From: a virus
Strand: one strand, 5' to 3'
IMG/VR virus record: IMGVR_UViG_3300046095_000129
Coordinates: 1 to 60,091 of that record
Length of the DNA: 60,091 nt
Below the pieces are notes generated by a model, which saw nothing but the letters and a program-made list of their open reading frames with translations, ran no database searches and had not been told where the DNA came from. Every line of letters begins with the position of its first letter. The stretch's first letter is position 1. Shown here in pieces: positions 41,902 to 51,397 of this stretch. Both the position numbers and the translations under genes were made by a program.

Positions 41902-44598
41902 TTATGCGGGAAGGTATTTGTGTGACTTGGAATTTACAGCCACACTGTTTTTGCCAGTAGTTTTACGGCGGTTGGCTTGTATACGATCCATCATTTTATA
42001 TAGCGCCCGTGCGCCTGCTTCGGTGGAGCCGTTGCCCAGTTCAGACACAATTCGGGCAGACACAACAAACTCACCATCTGCAAGTCGAGCAGGCTGACGG
42101 TCACCTACAGTGGCGGGGATTGAGTCTGACACACCATCACCCGGCCCACGCAGGAGCCTGCCACCGTCTGAGTAGCCACCGAGGGAGCCTAGACCACCTT
42201 GGGCATAACCTGCCATACCACCGTAAGCAAATTGACTGCCATTACCCTCTACACCACCGCCACCTACACCACCTACACCACCTACACCACCTACACCACC
42301 TACGCCACCTACGCCACCCTCACCAGCATTGGGATCAACGCCGCCAACAGGAGTAGAAGATGTTACGTCACCGCCTAAAGGATTAGGATTGGTGGGATTA
42401 TCCGCATTGTCTTTTGCAGCCTGTCTAGCATCTGATTGCACTGCTGCTGCTGCTGCTGCTGCTGCTGCTTGTGCGTTTGCTAAGTCTCTAGCTTCTCTAT
42501 CATCTGCGGCCCTTAATGCTTGTGAGGCCCGGGCGTTATTTGCGAGAGCAGATATCCTATCTGATAAGGTCGTAGTTACTGGCTCTCGGTTACTAAGCTC
42601 TCCGGCATCAAGGTTCACGCCCAATGCTGCAATCCCCGGGCTATTTGCTCTGCCCCCAGTTGCTGTTGGGCTGTTTGCGCTGGTAACTGCGTCTCTTTGT
42701 GCTTGATTCGCGCTATTTACTGCGTCTGCTGCTTGTAGTGCATCCTCATACTGAGTTGTTAAGTTAATATGTGTTTGCTTTCCAAGTGCTTGGCTTTCTG
42801 CATTTAATGCTGCTTCCGCATCTGTCTCAGCTTGCCTTGCTTGCAACCCCGACAAGCTGCTGTATCTTCCTAGCCTTCCCTCTCGCTCTGCTACAGCAGA
42901 CGGCGTATACATATCTTTGGTTACAACCGGTGCGGAATCTTGTGTAGTTCTCCCTAAGATACTTGAGAAAAACCCGTTGTTGGCAATAGGCGTTGTATCA
43001 CGAGGGGTTATTGAGTCGTTTCCCCGGCCCTCACCACCCATCAATGTTTCAACACCGGGGTTTGTTTTTGCTTCGGCTTCTTTGATGACATACCAGCTTC
43101 TTTTTATGGGGTCATAACGGTATGTTTTGCCGTCTGCTGCAAGGAAATCTGGCTTGGGTACATCTGGCATTGGGGTTGCCGGCCTTGTTACATCTGTTTT
43201 CTTCCTGCCATATCCTGAGTAGTCATAGTCAGGGTCGAGGGGAACACCGCCGCCAACAGCAAGGGCCATCAACCCACCTTTTGCAGCGGAGTCTCGTCCA
43301 CCTTCTAGCCTTGGAACAATCACAGGGTTCTCAACCACTTGTTTAGGAACCATTCCAGTTTCGTCAACATGCCGTTGAGGGGGTCGAGTAGGTTCCATAG
43401 GTTGTTGTGGCCTAGGCGGTTCCATAGGCTGTTGCGCTACAGGCCGAGTAGGCTCTATAGGTTGTTGTGTTACAGGCTGAATGGGTTGCTGTGGTGCAGG
43501 TTGAATTGGTTGCTGTACTACGGGTTTTTCTACAAATGTGCTGCTTCGTTGAGCACTATTTGCTGGGTTTGCGTAACCAGAAGGGTTTACGTTTGGTTTA
43601 CCGGGGGGTAAACTATCTTTGCCAATTTCAGAAGGATAGTAAAACGGTAGAGGTTTTACAGGTGTAAATCTTCTTGAACCTCTGTTTTCAAGATTTATTA
43701 AATCTGCGGGGGTTAGATTTTGTCCGGGTCTAATTATTGGCATGTTTTCAACAGGGTCTCTTCTGGTGCGACCACCAGCACCAAAATGCTCTATGCCGTT
43801 ATCTGAAACAGCCTCGCCGCCACCAGCATACTGAGTTACATAAGTAGGCCCAAAATAACCTCGTTGGCCAGAACTACCTGTGTCTCTCTGGTATGGAAGT
43901 TGATCTCTGCGAATGTTTATATTGGCAGGGCGGGGGTCAAACTTTATTTGATCAAAAGTTGGGACTGATGTTTGGTCTTGGCTTGATAGTGCTGACAACA
44001 ATGGAGCGCCAATCATTGCCGCACCTTGAAGTTTACTGCCGCCACCGATTGCGCTGAACGCACCCATTGGGTTTTTAAACCCTTCTGTTACGCCTCTTGA
44101 TAATCTATCGAAGTTTGATGCACCAGCGCGTGCTGCTTTGCTTGCTGTCTCTGTTATTCCTGCGCCTTCTCCTCCTAACGGAAAAACGTCAGAAGGCATA
44201 GCCGATTTTGCAGCTTCAGCGCCGATTGCGGCTTCACCAAAATTCATCAGCCCTCCAGCAATACCTGCACCGCCATAAGCACCCAGACCTGCCATCAGCC
44301 CTTTGCCTAGGTCTTTGCTGGTCAAAGCTGTCAGACCGCCAACACCTAAAGCTGCCATAAATGGAGTGATGGCTCCTCCCGAGAAGAAGGTGGCTGCACC
44401 GCCAAGAAGAGTTGGCATCAAGCTGTCTAGGAACCCGGCTTCTGGTAACCCTGTTTGCGGGTTGATGGTCAGGGTTCCTCCATGTGCCATAGCCAGACTT
44501 TGCAGACCTGATACCTCACGGGGGGACATGTGTACAAGGGTTGAGTCTGGGCCTCTGCCTTGAGCAGACATGTGGTTAGCTAGTTGATGTAGGCTCAT
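41902..44598 (-). CDS. Virion protein with Gly-Gly-Val repeats, 898 aa
   Basis: The N-terminal 200 residues contain Gly/Ala-rich hydrophobic stretches (about 52-125) that could insert in a membrane. A Pro/Gln-rich linker (340-420) and helical middle follow, then seven GGV tripeptide repeats (near 780) coded by 9-bp tandem repeats and a conserved end with GDRQPARLADGEFVVSARIV (about 835-854). The ending resembles assembly proteins seen in other podovirus-like phages. Probably an ejection-complex protein. Overlaps the next gene upstream by 4 nt. Confidence 0.62.
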   Translation of the reverse strand: MSLHQLANHMSAQGRGPDSTLVHMSPREVSGLQSLAMAHGGTLTINPQTGLPEAGFLDSLMPTLLGGAATFFSGGAITPFMAALGVGGLTALTSKDLGKGLMAGLGAYGGAGIAGGLMNFGEAAIGAEAAKSAMPSDVFPLGGEGAGITETASKAARAGASNFDRLSRGVTEGFKNPMGAFSAIGGGSKLQGAAMIGAPLLSALSSQDQTSVPTFDQIKFDPRPANINIRRDQLPYQRDTGSSGQRGYFGPTYVTQYAGGGEAVSDNGIEHFGAGGRTRRDPVENMPIIRPGQNLTPADLINLENRGSRRFTPVKPLPFYYPSEIGKDSLPPGKPNVNPSGYANPANSAQRSSTFVEKPVVQQPIQPAPQQPIQPVTQQPIEPTRPVAQQPMEPPRPQQPMEPTRPPQRHVDETGMVPKQVVENPVIVPRLEGGRDSAAKGGLMALAVGGGVPLDPDYDYSGYGRKKTDVTRPATPMPDVPKPDFLAADGKTYRYDPIKRSWYVIKEAEAKTNPGVETLMGGEGRGNDSITPRDTTPIANNGFFSSILGRTTQDSAPVVTKDMYTPSAVAEREGRLGRYSSLSGLQARQAETDAEAALNAESQALGKQTHINLTTQYEDALQAADAVNSANQAQRDAVTSANSPTATGGRANSPGIAALGVNLDAGELSNREPVTTTLSDRISALANNARASQALRAADDREARDLANAQAAAAAAAAAVQSDARQAAKDNADNPTNPNPLGGDVTSSTPVGGVDPNAGEGGVGGVGGVGGVGGVGGVGGGGVEGNGSQFAYGGMAGYAQGGLGSLGGYSDGGRLLRGPGDGVSDSIPATVGDRQPARLADGEFVVSARIVSELGNGSTEAGARALYKMMDRIQANRRKTTGKNSVAVNSKSHKYLPA
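42258..42320. repeat. Tandem 9-bp repeats
   Basis: About seven copies of a CCACCTACA-type 9-mer, drifting to CCACCTACG at the right end. They encode the Gly-Gly-Val repeats of the 898-residue protein. The near-identity of copies suggests recent expansion. Confidence 0.85.
42439..42468. repeat. Triplet run coding poly-Ala
   Basis: About nine GCT/GCA-type triplets (CTG on the plus strand) encode an alanine tract in the 898-residue protein, comparable to the tract in its 673-residue neighbour. Confidence 0.8.
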
Positions 44599-44912
44599 AG
44601 TGCAGTCTTTATTTTAAGCGTTTGGTTGTTGCTCATCACACCGTTCTGGGTGTCTCTGTAAACGTCCCCGATTCGCAAATTGGCAAAGTCAAGGTCTGTG
44701 GGCAGGCTGGGGTTTGTGCCAGACGTAGGGAAGAAACTCAGGCCCGATACTACAGTGGTTCCGTTGGTTTGGGTCGAACCTGCCATTGGCCCTGCGTTGT
44801 CCAGTTGGTTGAAATACAGACGCAGCAAGCTCAACAGTTGGTTCATGTAAACAGGGTCGTACTCCTGTGGTGGGCTAGGTAGTCGGGGGGCTACTACGTT
44901 CTTTTGTGCCAT
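44595..44912 (-). CDS. Small virion-associated protein, 105 aa
   Basis: Begins MAQKNVVAPRLPSPPQEYDP and includes YMNQLLSLLRLYFNQLDNAG (about 22-41), an amphipathic helix I associate with short proteins beside the nozzle gene in similar phages. Overlaps neighbours at both ends (ATGA and shared base). The precise role is unknown. Confidence 0.62.
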   Translation of the reverse strand: MAQKNVVAPRLPSPPQEYDPVYMNQLLSLLRLYFNQLDNAGPMAGSTQTNGTTVVSGLSFFPTSGTNPSLPTDLDFANLRIGDVYRDTQNGVMSNNQTLKIKTAL

Positions 44913-47014
44913 TACCCACCCCGCCTGCCATCAGGACGCAAATCGATTCTTGGAGCGCCCATCTGCCACTGTGTACCAAGGGTGTTTGAACTGATCTTCA
45001 TCGACATCTGCCTTGCCCTGACCCGTATGTTCAACTGCCCGTTGTAGGTGTCTAGGTCAATGGGGTAGGTCTGGGTGGCTGTGACTGTGCCTTCTGCGCT
45101 GCTGCTGTCGCCACCGACTGACTTGGGGCTGTTGTAGCCAGAGCCTGAGTTCTGCAAAGGTAGGAGTTGCATAGTCAGGCTGGGTGTTGTCCCGGCGGTG
45201 GAGCCGTTGAAGGTCAGGTCAGGCAGCATCCTCCAGACAAAAGCAAAGTTGTGCCCATCGCCAATGTCAAACTGGGATGAGGTGATGAATGCCGTGATTG
45301 GAAGAGCCGTGGCTGCTGTACCATCGTCTACGCCCAGTTCGTGGTTGACAAGGTTGCTGCTGTAGGTGGCTGCAACGGGATAGTCTTGAAGGCCGCTGTC
45401 TAGCCATGCGGTACGGGCCATAGAGCCGTAGTACCAGATGTTTTCTAGGTAGTTGTAGACCACATAGCTGTCGTTGGTTGTCGATCCATCACTGGGGTAA
45501 AACCACCATACCTCGTTGAACCCCTCGTTGGTGGCGGCATAAACCTGCTCAAACTGCACACGGTCAATGTCGTTGTAAACATACCTGAGTAGGTCACAGT
45601 TGAGGGTTTGTAGCCGCCCATCGTACTTGTAAAACTTGTCTACGCCCATCCAGTAAATGGTTCCTGCTGCCAAAGCCACTGCATTGGGGCCGCAAATAGA
45701 GGTGTTGTCCGCAAGAAGCTGTGACCCCCAAACATAGGGTGGGCCAAGGTACTGGAGTGAATACAGCGCAGAATCTGTAAAGATCACAATCTCTTGCTTG
45801 CTCTGTATTGCAGTGACAATGGTGGAGCCGTGGGACAGACCGATACTGCCAGACTGATTGGTGATGGCCGGCGTCCACATGGTGGGGTCTTCTTGGTCTG
45901 ACCACCGAACCAGCATCGGATTGACTGTGGAAGAACCGTAGTCGTTGGTTCCAAAGCAAATGACAAACCGGCTGGCGTCAGAGATAAGAAAGAAGATTTG
46001 ACTTAGCGGAACGCTGCTTGCTGTTGCCAACGCAGATAACAAAACACCTCTTTGAGATATCTTGTGTGTACCGGACTGACTGACTGAGGAGATAATGAGC
46101 GCCCCTGCGGGGGTTAGCGACAGGTTGAAAGTGGTAGCCGATACATACCGGGTGTAGTAGATTGTGCCTACCAGCAGACCTGTGGGTAATGCACCAGAAG
46201 TCTCAAAAACAATTGGGGTCAGATCAGGCAGATTCAGTGTGGTGGTGACAACGCAGGGGTTGGCAATTGTCATGGTCACCGTGGGTGCTACGTAGCCAAT
46301 GGAGGCGTCCCAGTAGTACAGAGGCCCACCCCTTGGGCCATACAACAGGTCTTCACCAAAGTTGAATTGGTTCCAAATCCTTAGCGACTCCGCAGAGGCT
46401 GCACTGTTTCCCCAAGACCCAGAACTCCATGCACCAGAACCCCATCCAGACAAGGGCGCGGCGTAGCTTGGGCCGGGGTTGACTTGGTACACAGCATAGA
46501 CTGTCCCGCCGCCAGAAGCTGTGGACGTTGCAGCAGATGTAAACGTGATGGTGTAGCTTGAACCGGCAGAATACGTTATCTGAAACTCTCCCAGTATGGT
46601 CAGGCCACCCACCGCCGTGCTGCCTGTAAACGTCACATAGCCGTTGTTGATGTAGCCGCCAGTGGCGTCCGTGACTGTGACTGTGGCAGAGCCGCTAACT
46701 GTGGTAAACGGATTGGTTAGTGTGTGGACGGTCTGCGTGGGCGTGATGTCGTAGTAATAGCCGCCATTGGATATGTAGAACTTGAGGTTTGTGCCGACCC
46801 CAATAAGGTTTTGGTAACCCAGCGTGACCCAGTTCCACAGGGAGCGACAGACGCCTACAAATATGTTGGCAGAGATGCGTAGCCAGCCGCCTATCTTTTC
46901 AGGCGTGCCTTGCCGAAACCGGACGTTATCCGACTCATAGTAGCCGCCTTCATTGGTGTATCTGGTGTTCTCCCTGTTTACACCCGGCTTGAGTTGAATT
47001 TTCTGTAACGGCAT
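44912..47014 (-). CDS. Tail nozzle / DNA-stabilisation protein, 700 aa
   Basis: Begins MPLQKIQLKPGVNRENTRYT and has NVRFRQGTPEKIGGW (about 30-44), characteristic of the P22 gp10 / T7 gp12-like nozzle proteins. RWSDQEDPTMWTPA (about 372-385), IYWMGVDKFYKYDG and repeated beta blades suggest the propeller of the nozzle that closes the short tail. The length is larger than P22 gp10 (472 aa), with Ser/Gly/Thr-rich insertions (about 100-220). No sheath or tape measure exists, which agrees with a short tail. Confidence 0.72.
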   Translation of the reverse strand: MPLQKIQLKPGVNRENTRYTNEGGYYESDNVRFRQGTPEKIGGWLRISANIFVGVCRSLWNWVTLGYQNLIGVGTNLKFYISNGGYYYDITPTQTVHTLTNPFTTVSGSATVTVTDATGGYINNGYVTFTGSTAVGGLTILGEFQITYSAGSSYTITFTSAATSTASGGGTVYAVYQVNPGPSYAAPLSGWGSGAWSSGSWGNSAASAESLRIWNQFNFGEDLLYGPRGGPLYYWDASIGYVAPTVTMTIANPCVVTTTLNLPDLTPIVFETSGALPTGLLVGTIYYTRYVSATTFNLSLTPAGALIISSVSQSGTHKISQRGVLLSALATASSVPLSQIFFLISDASRFVICFGTNDYGSSTVNPMLVRWSDQEDPTMWTPAITNQSGSIGLSHGSTIVTAIQSKQEIVIFTDSALYSLQYLGPPYVWGSQLLADNTSICGPNAVALAAGTIYWMGVDKFYKYDGRLQTLNCDLLRYVYNDIDRVQFEQVYAATNEGFNEVWWFYPSDGSTTNDSYVVYNYLENIWYYGSMARTAWLDSGLQDYPVAATYSSNLVNHELGVDDGTAATALPITAFITSSQFDIGDGHNFAFVWRMLPDLTFNGSTAGTTPSLTMQLLPLQNSGSGYNSPKSVGGDSSSAEGTVTATQTYPIDLDTYNGQLNIRVRARQMSMKISSNTLGTQWQMGAPRIDLRPDGRRGG

Positions 47015-47022
47015 TTTTCATC

Positions 47023-47499
47023 CTAAGACAGGAATAGGGCACGTTCGTCATTGCGGCGCTTGACCAACCCCGGCAGAATTTTACCCCCGCCCCTCGTAAA
47101 TTTCAAGAACTCGTCGGCAGCTTCTTCGATCTCGCCCCGAAGCATCTTCTGACGGAGGGTGCTTCGCTGTACGCCCCCCAAACCCAAATTAAAAGCAAAG
47201 CTGACAAGAGCATCGTTTTGACCTGCGGTAAGCACCACAGGAAAAAGTCTGGCGACCCCAACCTCAAATCGCTGGAGATCAAAAGCAAGGGTTCCATCTA
47301 CTTCGTCTTTTGAAAAAGTACGGTTGTCATGCGGCTCCAACGGGAAAGCGTCCCTCTGATCCAGTGGTAAACGACCTTGATCGGGGTATAAAACATGGCC
47401 TACTCCTACAGTCCAGAGCCGCGCTGGGCAGCGGTATGGCTTAAATCGCACGCCTTCATGGTGCTTAATCATCTCCTTGCAACGGTCGGAGACTTTCAA
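47023..47499 (-). CDS. Endolysin, GH24 lysozyme, 158 aa
   Basis: Shows the GH24 phage lysozyme pattern E-8-C/D-5-T: Glu15 (HHEGVRF), Cys24 and Thr30 (WTVGVGH). It has no signal or SAR helix, so it needs a holin to reach the cell wall. It cleaves the glycan bond in peptidoglycan. The start overlaps the stop of the membrane protein gene upstream by 4 nt, forming a lysis cassette inside the tail genes. Confidence 0.88.
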   Translation of the reverse strand: MKVSDRCKEMIKHHEGVRFKPYRCPARLWTVGVGHVLYPDQGRLPLDQRDAFPLEPHDNRTFSKDEVDGTLAFDLQRFEVGVARLFPVVLTAGQNDALVSFAFNLGLGGVQRSTLRQKMLRGEIEEAADEFLKFTRGGGKILPGLVKRRNDERALFLS

Positions 47500-47987
47500 T
47501 CTTTGCCACCTTTAAACGCTCTGCCACCGAAATGGAAACTGATGATGCTTGCAAAGATGATCTGGGTGTCGGCGTCCCACAGCTTGGCAATCAGCACATC
47601 AAAGGCAATATCACGATGCCAAGCGTAGACAAACCCGCCGATTTCCACAAAGGCAAACAACAGGAAGAAACCGTAGGTCAGCACCGGCCTAACACCGGAG
47701 CGCAGGTTGACCATCCACTGTGATGCCCCCTGTCCTATGGCTATGTCATGCGCGTAGAGTGCAGCCCGTTCTGATGCCTCGGCTTCGATGGCCTGACCTT
47801 CGACCTTGATCTCCTCCACCCGCTGCTGGGCTTCAAAGCCAGCTTTGCGTAGCTCAAGCTCACGCTCAATCTGGAGTTGAGCCATTGCCATCTCATGCTT
47901 CTTATCTGCCCTGTCCTGAAAAAATCCAAGCAGTTTGGGCAAACCACCAGCCAGAAAACTGATCAGGGTTGAGAGTAGGGTTAGCAT
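47496..47987 (-). CDS. Holin, 3-TM type (probable), 163 aa
   Basis: Hydrophobic segments at about 3-23, 103-125 and 139-155, with a charged coiled coil (25-75) between the first two. This matches the 3TM holin type found beside endolysins. It would form pores in the inner membrane and time lysis. ATGA overlap with the lysozyme gene supports this. Confidence 0.7.
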   Translation of the reverse strand: MLTLLSTLISFLAGGLPKLLGFFQDRADKKHEMAMAQLQIERELELRKAGFEAQQRVEEIKVEGQAIEAEASERAALYAHDIAIGQGASQWMVNLRSGVRPVLTYGFFLLFAFVEIGGFVYAWHRDIAFDVLIAKLWDADTQIIFASIISFHFGGRAFKGGKD

Positions 47988-48310
47988 TATTTCTTCTCCA
48001 GCTTGGTGTTGATCACGGCAATGTCTTGCCTGTTGTGCATGATGTCGTCACGGTTCTTTTGAATCTCTTTTTCAAGGTCTTGTCGCAACTTCTCACGAGC
48101 CAGTTCGGCTCCAGAATTTGTTGCCTGCCTGTTGTCCGAGGTAACCACCAGCGAAATTTTGCTGTTGAGGATGGTGACCTCATGCGCCAAGTTGGACAAG
48201 GCACTCATCAGGTAAACAACGCAAGAAAAAAGCAGAGGCAGAAGAGCAAAAGTGATCTTCTCAATGAGTTGACCCTTGGCCTCCATGTTCTGAATTTTTT
48301 CCTCGCTCAT
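47987..48310 (-). CDS. Membrane-anchored coiled-coil protein, 107 aa
   Basis: One membrane helix (about 20-42) followed by a long coiled coil (residues 45-105), Gln/Asn/Lys-rich. No lipobox. It could be an inner-membrane spanin-like or holin-modulating protein. Its stop and the next start share one base with the holin gene. Confidence 0.6.
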   Translation of the reverse strand: MSEEKIQNMEAKGQLIEKITFALLPLLFSCVVYLMSALSNLAHEVTILNSKISLVVTSDNRQATNSGAELAREKLRQDLEKEIQKNRDDIMHNRQDIAVINTKLEKK

Positions 48311-48532
48311 TTAGATCCCCAGTAGTTTTTTGACAAACTCGGCTGCAACGCCGGGACCAAGCAGCACCACCGCGATCAGGATGTACAGCAAGTACTCGAT
48401 CTTGGTCATGCGCTTGGAACCGTCGTCAAATCGGGCCTGAATGCTCTCGTATCTTTGTTGACAAATTGCCTCATGAACGCTCAAGCGCTTGTCGGTTTCA
48501 GTGGCAAGTTCGTGAATCGGTTCCACCGGCAA
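48311..48532 (-). CDS. Small membrane protein, XhlA-like, 73 aa
   Basis: An N-terminal helical part (1-42) and one C-terminal membrane helix (about 44-65, YLLYILIAVVLLGPGVAAEF). The topology resembles XhlA-type holin partners. Directly precedes the coiled-coil membrane gene. Probably part of lysis. Confidence 0.62.
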   Translation of the reverse strand: MPVEPIHELATETDKRLSVHEAICQQRYESIQARFDDGSKRMTKIEYLLYILIAVVLLGPGVAAEFVKKLLGI

Positions 48533-48550
48533 TTTGTCCCAAGTTAGAGT

Positions 48551-48709
48551 TTATTCAGCAGCAGGCGCTTCAGGAGCTGCGGGGGCAGCTTGGGCTTGCG
48601 CCTCTTGCTGGATGCCGTTGATCAATTGCGTTACATGAACAAAGGGCTGATTGCCCAAATATTGCAGGATTGCGTTGACCAGCTCAGTTGAAAGTGCAAT
48701 TTTTTGCAT
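48551..48709 (-). CDS. Small hypothetical protein, 52 aa
   Basis: ATG 48709 with GGAGAG 7 nt before it. Begins MQKIALSTELVNAILQYLGN and ends in an Ala/Pro/Glu-rich tail. A helical protein of a kind I recall beside fibre and lysis genes in freshwater phages. Function unknown. Confidence 0.6.
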   Translation of the reverse strand: MQKIALSTELVNAILQYLGNQPFVHVTQLINGIQQEAQAQAAPAAPEAPAAE

Positions 48710-48764
48710 GAAATACTCTCCGTGTAATTGCCGCTGTTAGGGCCAGCGGTTTGCCCTTTTATGA

Positions 48765-49088
48765 TTATGCCGCAGGCGTAGCCCATGGCAGTGGAGGAGT
48801 CACCACAGGCGGGTTAATCTGCGCTTGCAGTTGAGCCTCTACAGCCGCTTCAGTTGCGGTCTTGTCTACTCCGTTGGCATAGCACCAACCCAATACTTGC
48901 TCTTGAGTCAGTGAGGCGTAAGGAGTGAACGTGCCAGTAGGTGATGGCACTGAGCAAGTGGAGTAAATGGAAGCGTTGTAAGTGCCATCTGTGCCAGCGC
49001 AAGTCCAGTGGCACACGATTACTGTGTCAGGGTTTTGCTCAGTTGTTGAGCAATTCATTGCTGAGATGCTCCAAGTGATAGTAGTCAT
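48765..49088 (-). CDS. Hypothetical tail-region protein, 107 aa
   Basis: Begins MTTITWSISAMNC and ends INPPVVTPPLPW with a short tail. Both ends are shared with a family of small phage proteins with an immunoglobulin-like look (DUF7936-type by memory). Contains YASLTQEQVLGW (about 58-69). It is likely a virion accessory or fibre chaperone; uncertain. Confidence 0.65.
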   Translation of the reverse strand: MTTITWSISAMNCSTTEQNPDTVIVCHWTCAGTDGTYNASIYSTCSVPSPTGTFTPYASLTQEQVLGWCYANGVDKTATEAAVEAQLQAQINPPVVTPPLPWATPAA

Positions 49089-49113
49089 AATTTACCTTTC
49101 AGTTTATTAAAAA

Positions 49114-50610
49114 TTAACCACCGTTGTGGCCCGTGTAAGTCATATTGATTTGTGTATTTCCTGCATAAGTATTTGTTACTGTTATAACGCCATTGCTTAC
49201 GCAAGTAACAGTAAAAGACGCTCCACTTGTAGTGCCATCAGCCGTAGCAAGTTGAGTTGCAGTAAAATTTGTACCACGACCCATAATTGCATAAAGAGCT
49301 TGTGTTCTACTTGCTGCATTAGCCACGAAAACATTTGAAACAGATAAAAATCCAGTAAAAGAACCCCCGCCTGAATTTGCCGTAAGTGTAAGAGTTCCAT
49401 TTTGAGCAACACTTGCAGAACTAGCATCAACAATACCACTACTACCTAATGTTTGAACTTTCGTTCCAGACATATTATTTGTAGTTGTAGTCCCCACCAG
49501 CAAATTCCCACTCGCATCCAGAGTCATCGCCTGAGTAAAGCTAATAGCGTCTCCTGCTGTGCCGGAGGGGGCTACGCTCCAAACATGCCGACCGGTATTT
49601 TGGTTGTATGCCGATGCAAAACCATTATTAACGTACTTTTCTGTGCCGTCATGAAAGACGTTTTGCACAATCGTCATGTTGACGTTGTTAAAGTTCCAAA
49701 TAGCACCAGCAGGAGTTTGCAATGCTCTTTGACCACTTCCCCAAGCACTAGGAGTAACTCCCAAGCCTAAATTAGTCCCATCAAACGTCAGCGCAGACCC
49801 AGTAGCCAATGCACTAGAACTAGATGCGTAAACCACACCGCCTGATGTGAATGATGTTAGGTTTGTACCACCGTTGGCGGTGGGCAATGTGCCTGTGACG
49901 CCCGTGGTTAATGGCAAGCCTGTTAAGTTTGTTGCTGTGCCGCTGCTGGGTGTGCCGAGTGCCCCGCCGTTGACGACAAACGCCCCGGCAGTGCCCGTAT
50001 TGACGCCAAGGGCCGTGACTACCCCTGTACCTGTGGTTGTGGTGCTTGGAGCCGCACCAGCCCCGCCGCCAATAACCAATGCGCTTGCTGCAAGTGCAGT
50101 GGATGATGCCAATGTGCCCGTAGCTGTGTAGGCTAGAACACCACCGGATGTGCCTGATGACAAGCCTGTGCCGCCGTTGGCTACGGGAAGAACACCCGTG
50201 GTTGAGGTCACTGATGCTGTTACAAAATCAACGCCGTTCCAGACTACAAAGGCTGCTGTGCCAGCAACAATGGTCACACCTGTGGTGGGGCCAACCCCGA
50301 TAATCTTGATGCTCTGGGAACTGCTGGTTTTGTTAATGACGATGTAGGATTTACTCTGCGCCGGGACGGTGATCGTGCGCGTAACTGTACCGCCTGCTGT
50401 CCACAGGATAATTGCCTGTCGAGCTTGGTTTGCTGCAAGGGTTGTGGTGGTAAGGGTAACGTCTGAGTCAGCGCTCAGAGTGGTTGTCCCGGCAACGGCT
50501 GTATCTAGCAGAGCGGTTATGGACACATTGACTGTATCGCCCCATGTGCCAGATAGCTCTCCGGTGACCGGGAGTGCCAAACCAAGAAGTGATGTTGCTG
50601 CTGTTGCCAT
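49114..50610 (-). CDS. Tail fibre / spike-like protein, 498 aa
   Basis: A Gly/Thr/Ser-rich protein with fibre repeats LPVANGGTGLSSGTSGGVL (about 140-158) and TLPTANGGTNLTSFTSGGV. These are common in tail fibre proteins. The N-terminus (SLLGLALPVTGELSGTWGD) may attach to the tail; the C-terminal half probably forms a receptor-binding trimer. The final 100 residues use more AT-rich codons than the rest, as expected when tips are swapped. The host receptor is unknown. Confidence 0.72.
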   Translation of the reverse strand: MATAATSLLGLALPVTGELSGTWGDTVNVSITALLDTAVAGTTTLSADSDVTLTTTTLAANQARQAIILWTAGGTVTRTITVPAQSKSYIVINKTSSSQSIKIIGVGPTTGVTIVAGTAAFVVWNGVDFVTASVTSTTGVLPVANGGTGLSSGTSGGVLAYTATGTLASSTALAASALVIGGGAGAAPSTTTTGTGVVTALGVNTGTAGAFVVNGGALGTPSSGTATNLTGLPLTTGVTGTLPTANGGTNLTSFTSGGVVYASSSSALATGSALTFDGTNLGLGVTPSAWGSGQRALQTPAGAIWNFNNVNMTIVQNVFHDGTEKYVNNGFASAYNQNTGRHVWSVAPSGTAGDAISFTQAMTLDASGNLLVGTTTTNNMSGTKVQTLGSSGIVDASSASVAQNGTLTLTANSGGGSFTGFLSVSNVFVANAASRTQALYAIMGRGTNFTATQLATADGTTSGASFTVTCVSNGVITVTNTYAGNTQINMTYTGHNGG

Positions 50611-50619
50611 TAAATTCCC

Positions 50620-51396
50620 CTAATTCGTTGTCACATCAGCCCAAGCTGCTGTTTGCGTGTTGCCAATATTCTGCCAGTTTGCTGTTTGCGTGTTGCCAAT
50701 ACCCTGCCAGTTTGCATTCTGTGTGTCGTCTATTACTTCCCAGAATGGTAGTGCTGTAATTAAATCTGTTCCGGTTGCCAACTCGTTAAGAGATGCTATA
50801 AACGCCGCCGCTGCCGTATCTACATCAGTACCCGTTGCTGTCTCTGTAACCACACCTTTAAACGCAGCACTAGCACCAACAACATCAGACCCGATGGCTG
50901 TCTCACTGACAACCGCCCCAATAGACAAACTACTTAATACCGCATCCGTCCCGGTAGCCGACTCATTGATAGTGCCCGAGAACGAAAAAGACGAAGTTAC
51001 CGCATCTGTACCTGTCGCTGTTTCTGTGATCTGACCCAAGAAGATGGCAAACGCCGCATCTACATCAGACCCCGTAGCAGTCTCACTAACCGAGGAACTC
51101 ATCGTGAGCAATGCTGTTACGGCATCACTACCCGTACCCGTTTCACTGACCGAAGACCCAAATGTCGCCGTTGCGTTTATTGCGTCTGTACCCGTACTTG
51201 TCTCGCTGACTACCGCATTGACCTGTACCAAACTTGATACAGCATCCGATCCCGTAGCAGTCTCACTGACCGAAACCCCAACACCGTTTGCCGCCGCTAC
51301 AGAGTCCGTGCCTGTTGCGGTCTCATCAATCGTGCTTGAGAAAGCCGTGAAGCCCCAGCCGCCATCACCCCATGCGCCAGAACCCCACGTTGACAT
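50620..51396 (-). CDS. Ten-repeat fibre protein, 258 aa
   Basis: Starts MSTWGSGAWGDGGWG, then ten near-perfect 20-residue repeats of the form (V/I)SETATGTDAV plus about ten variable residues (residues 21-220). It ends with three repeats of NTQTANWQ type. A protein built this way is likely an elongated beta structure, such as a fibre shaft or adhesin. It lies between fibre and structural genes. No enzymatic feature. Confidence 0.68.
   Translation of the reverse strand: MSTWGSGAWGDGGWGFTAFSSTIDETATGTDSVAAANGVGVSVSETATGSDAVSSLVQVNAVVSETSTGTDAINATATFGSSVSETGTGSDAVTALLTMSSSVSETATGSDVDAAFAIFLGQITETATGTDAVTSSFSFSGTINESATGTDAVLSSLSIGAVVSETAIGSDVVGASAAFKGVVTETATGTDVDTAAAAFIASLNELATGTDLITALPFWEVIDDTQNANWQGIGNTQTANWQNIGNTQTAAWADVTTN
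50733..51336 (-). repeat. Ten 60-bp coding repeats
   Basis: DNA encoding the 20-residue repeats. The consensus GAGACNGCNACNGGNAC is retained in each copy while the intervening half varies, so the copies are old enough to have diverged outside the constrained half. Confidence 0.75.
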
Positions 51397-51397
51397 A

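Noticed and set aside
49114-51396. Diversity-generating retroelement at the fibre genes
   Set aside because: No reverse transcriptase is encoded anywhere in the window, and the repeats are in-gene structural repeats rather than a template/variable pair.
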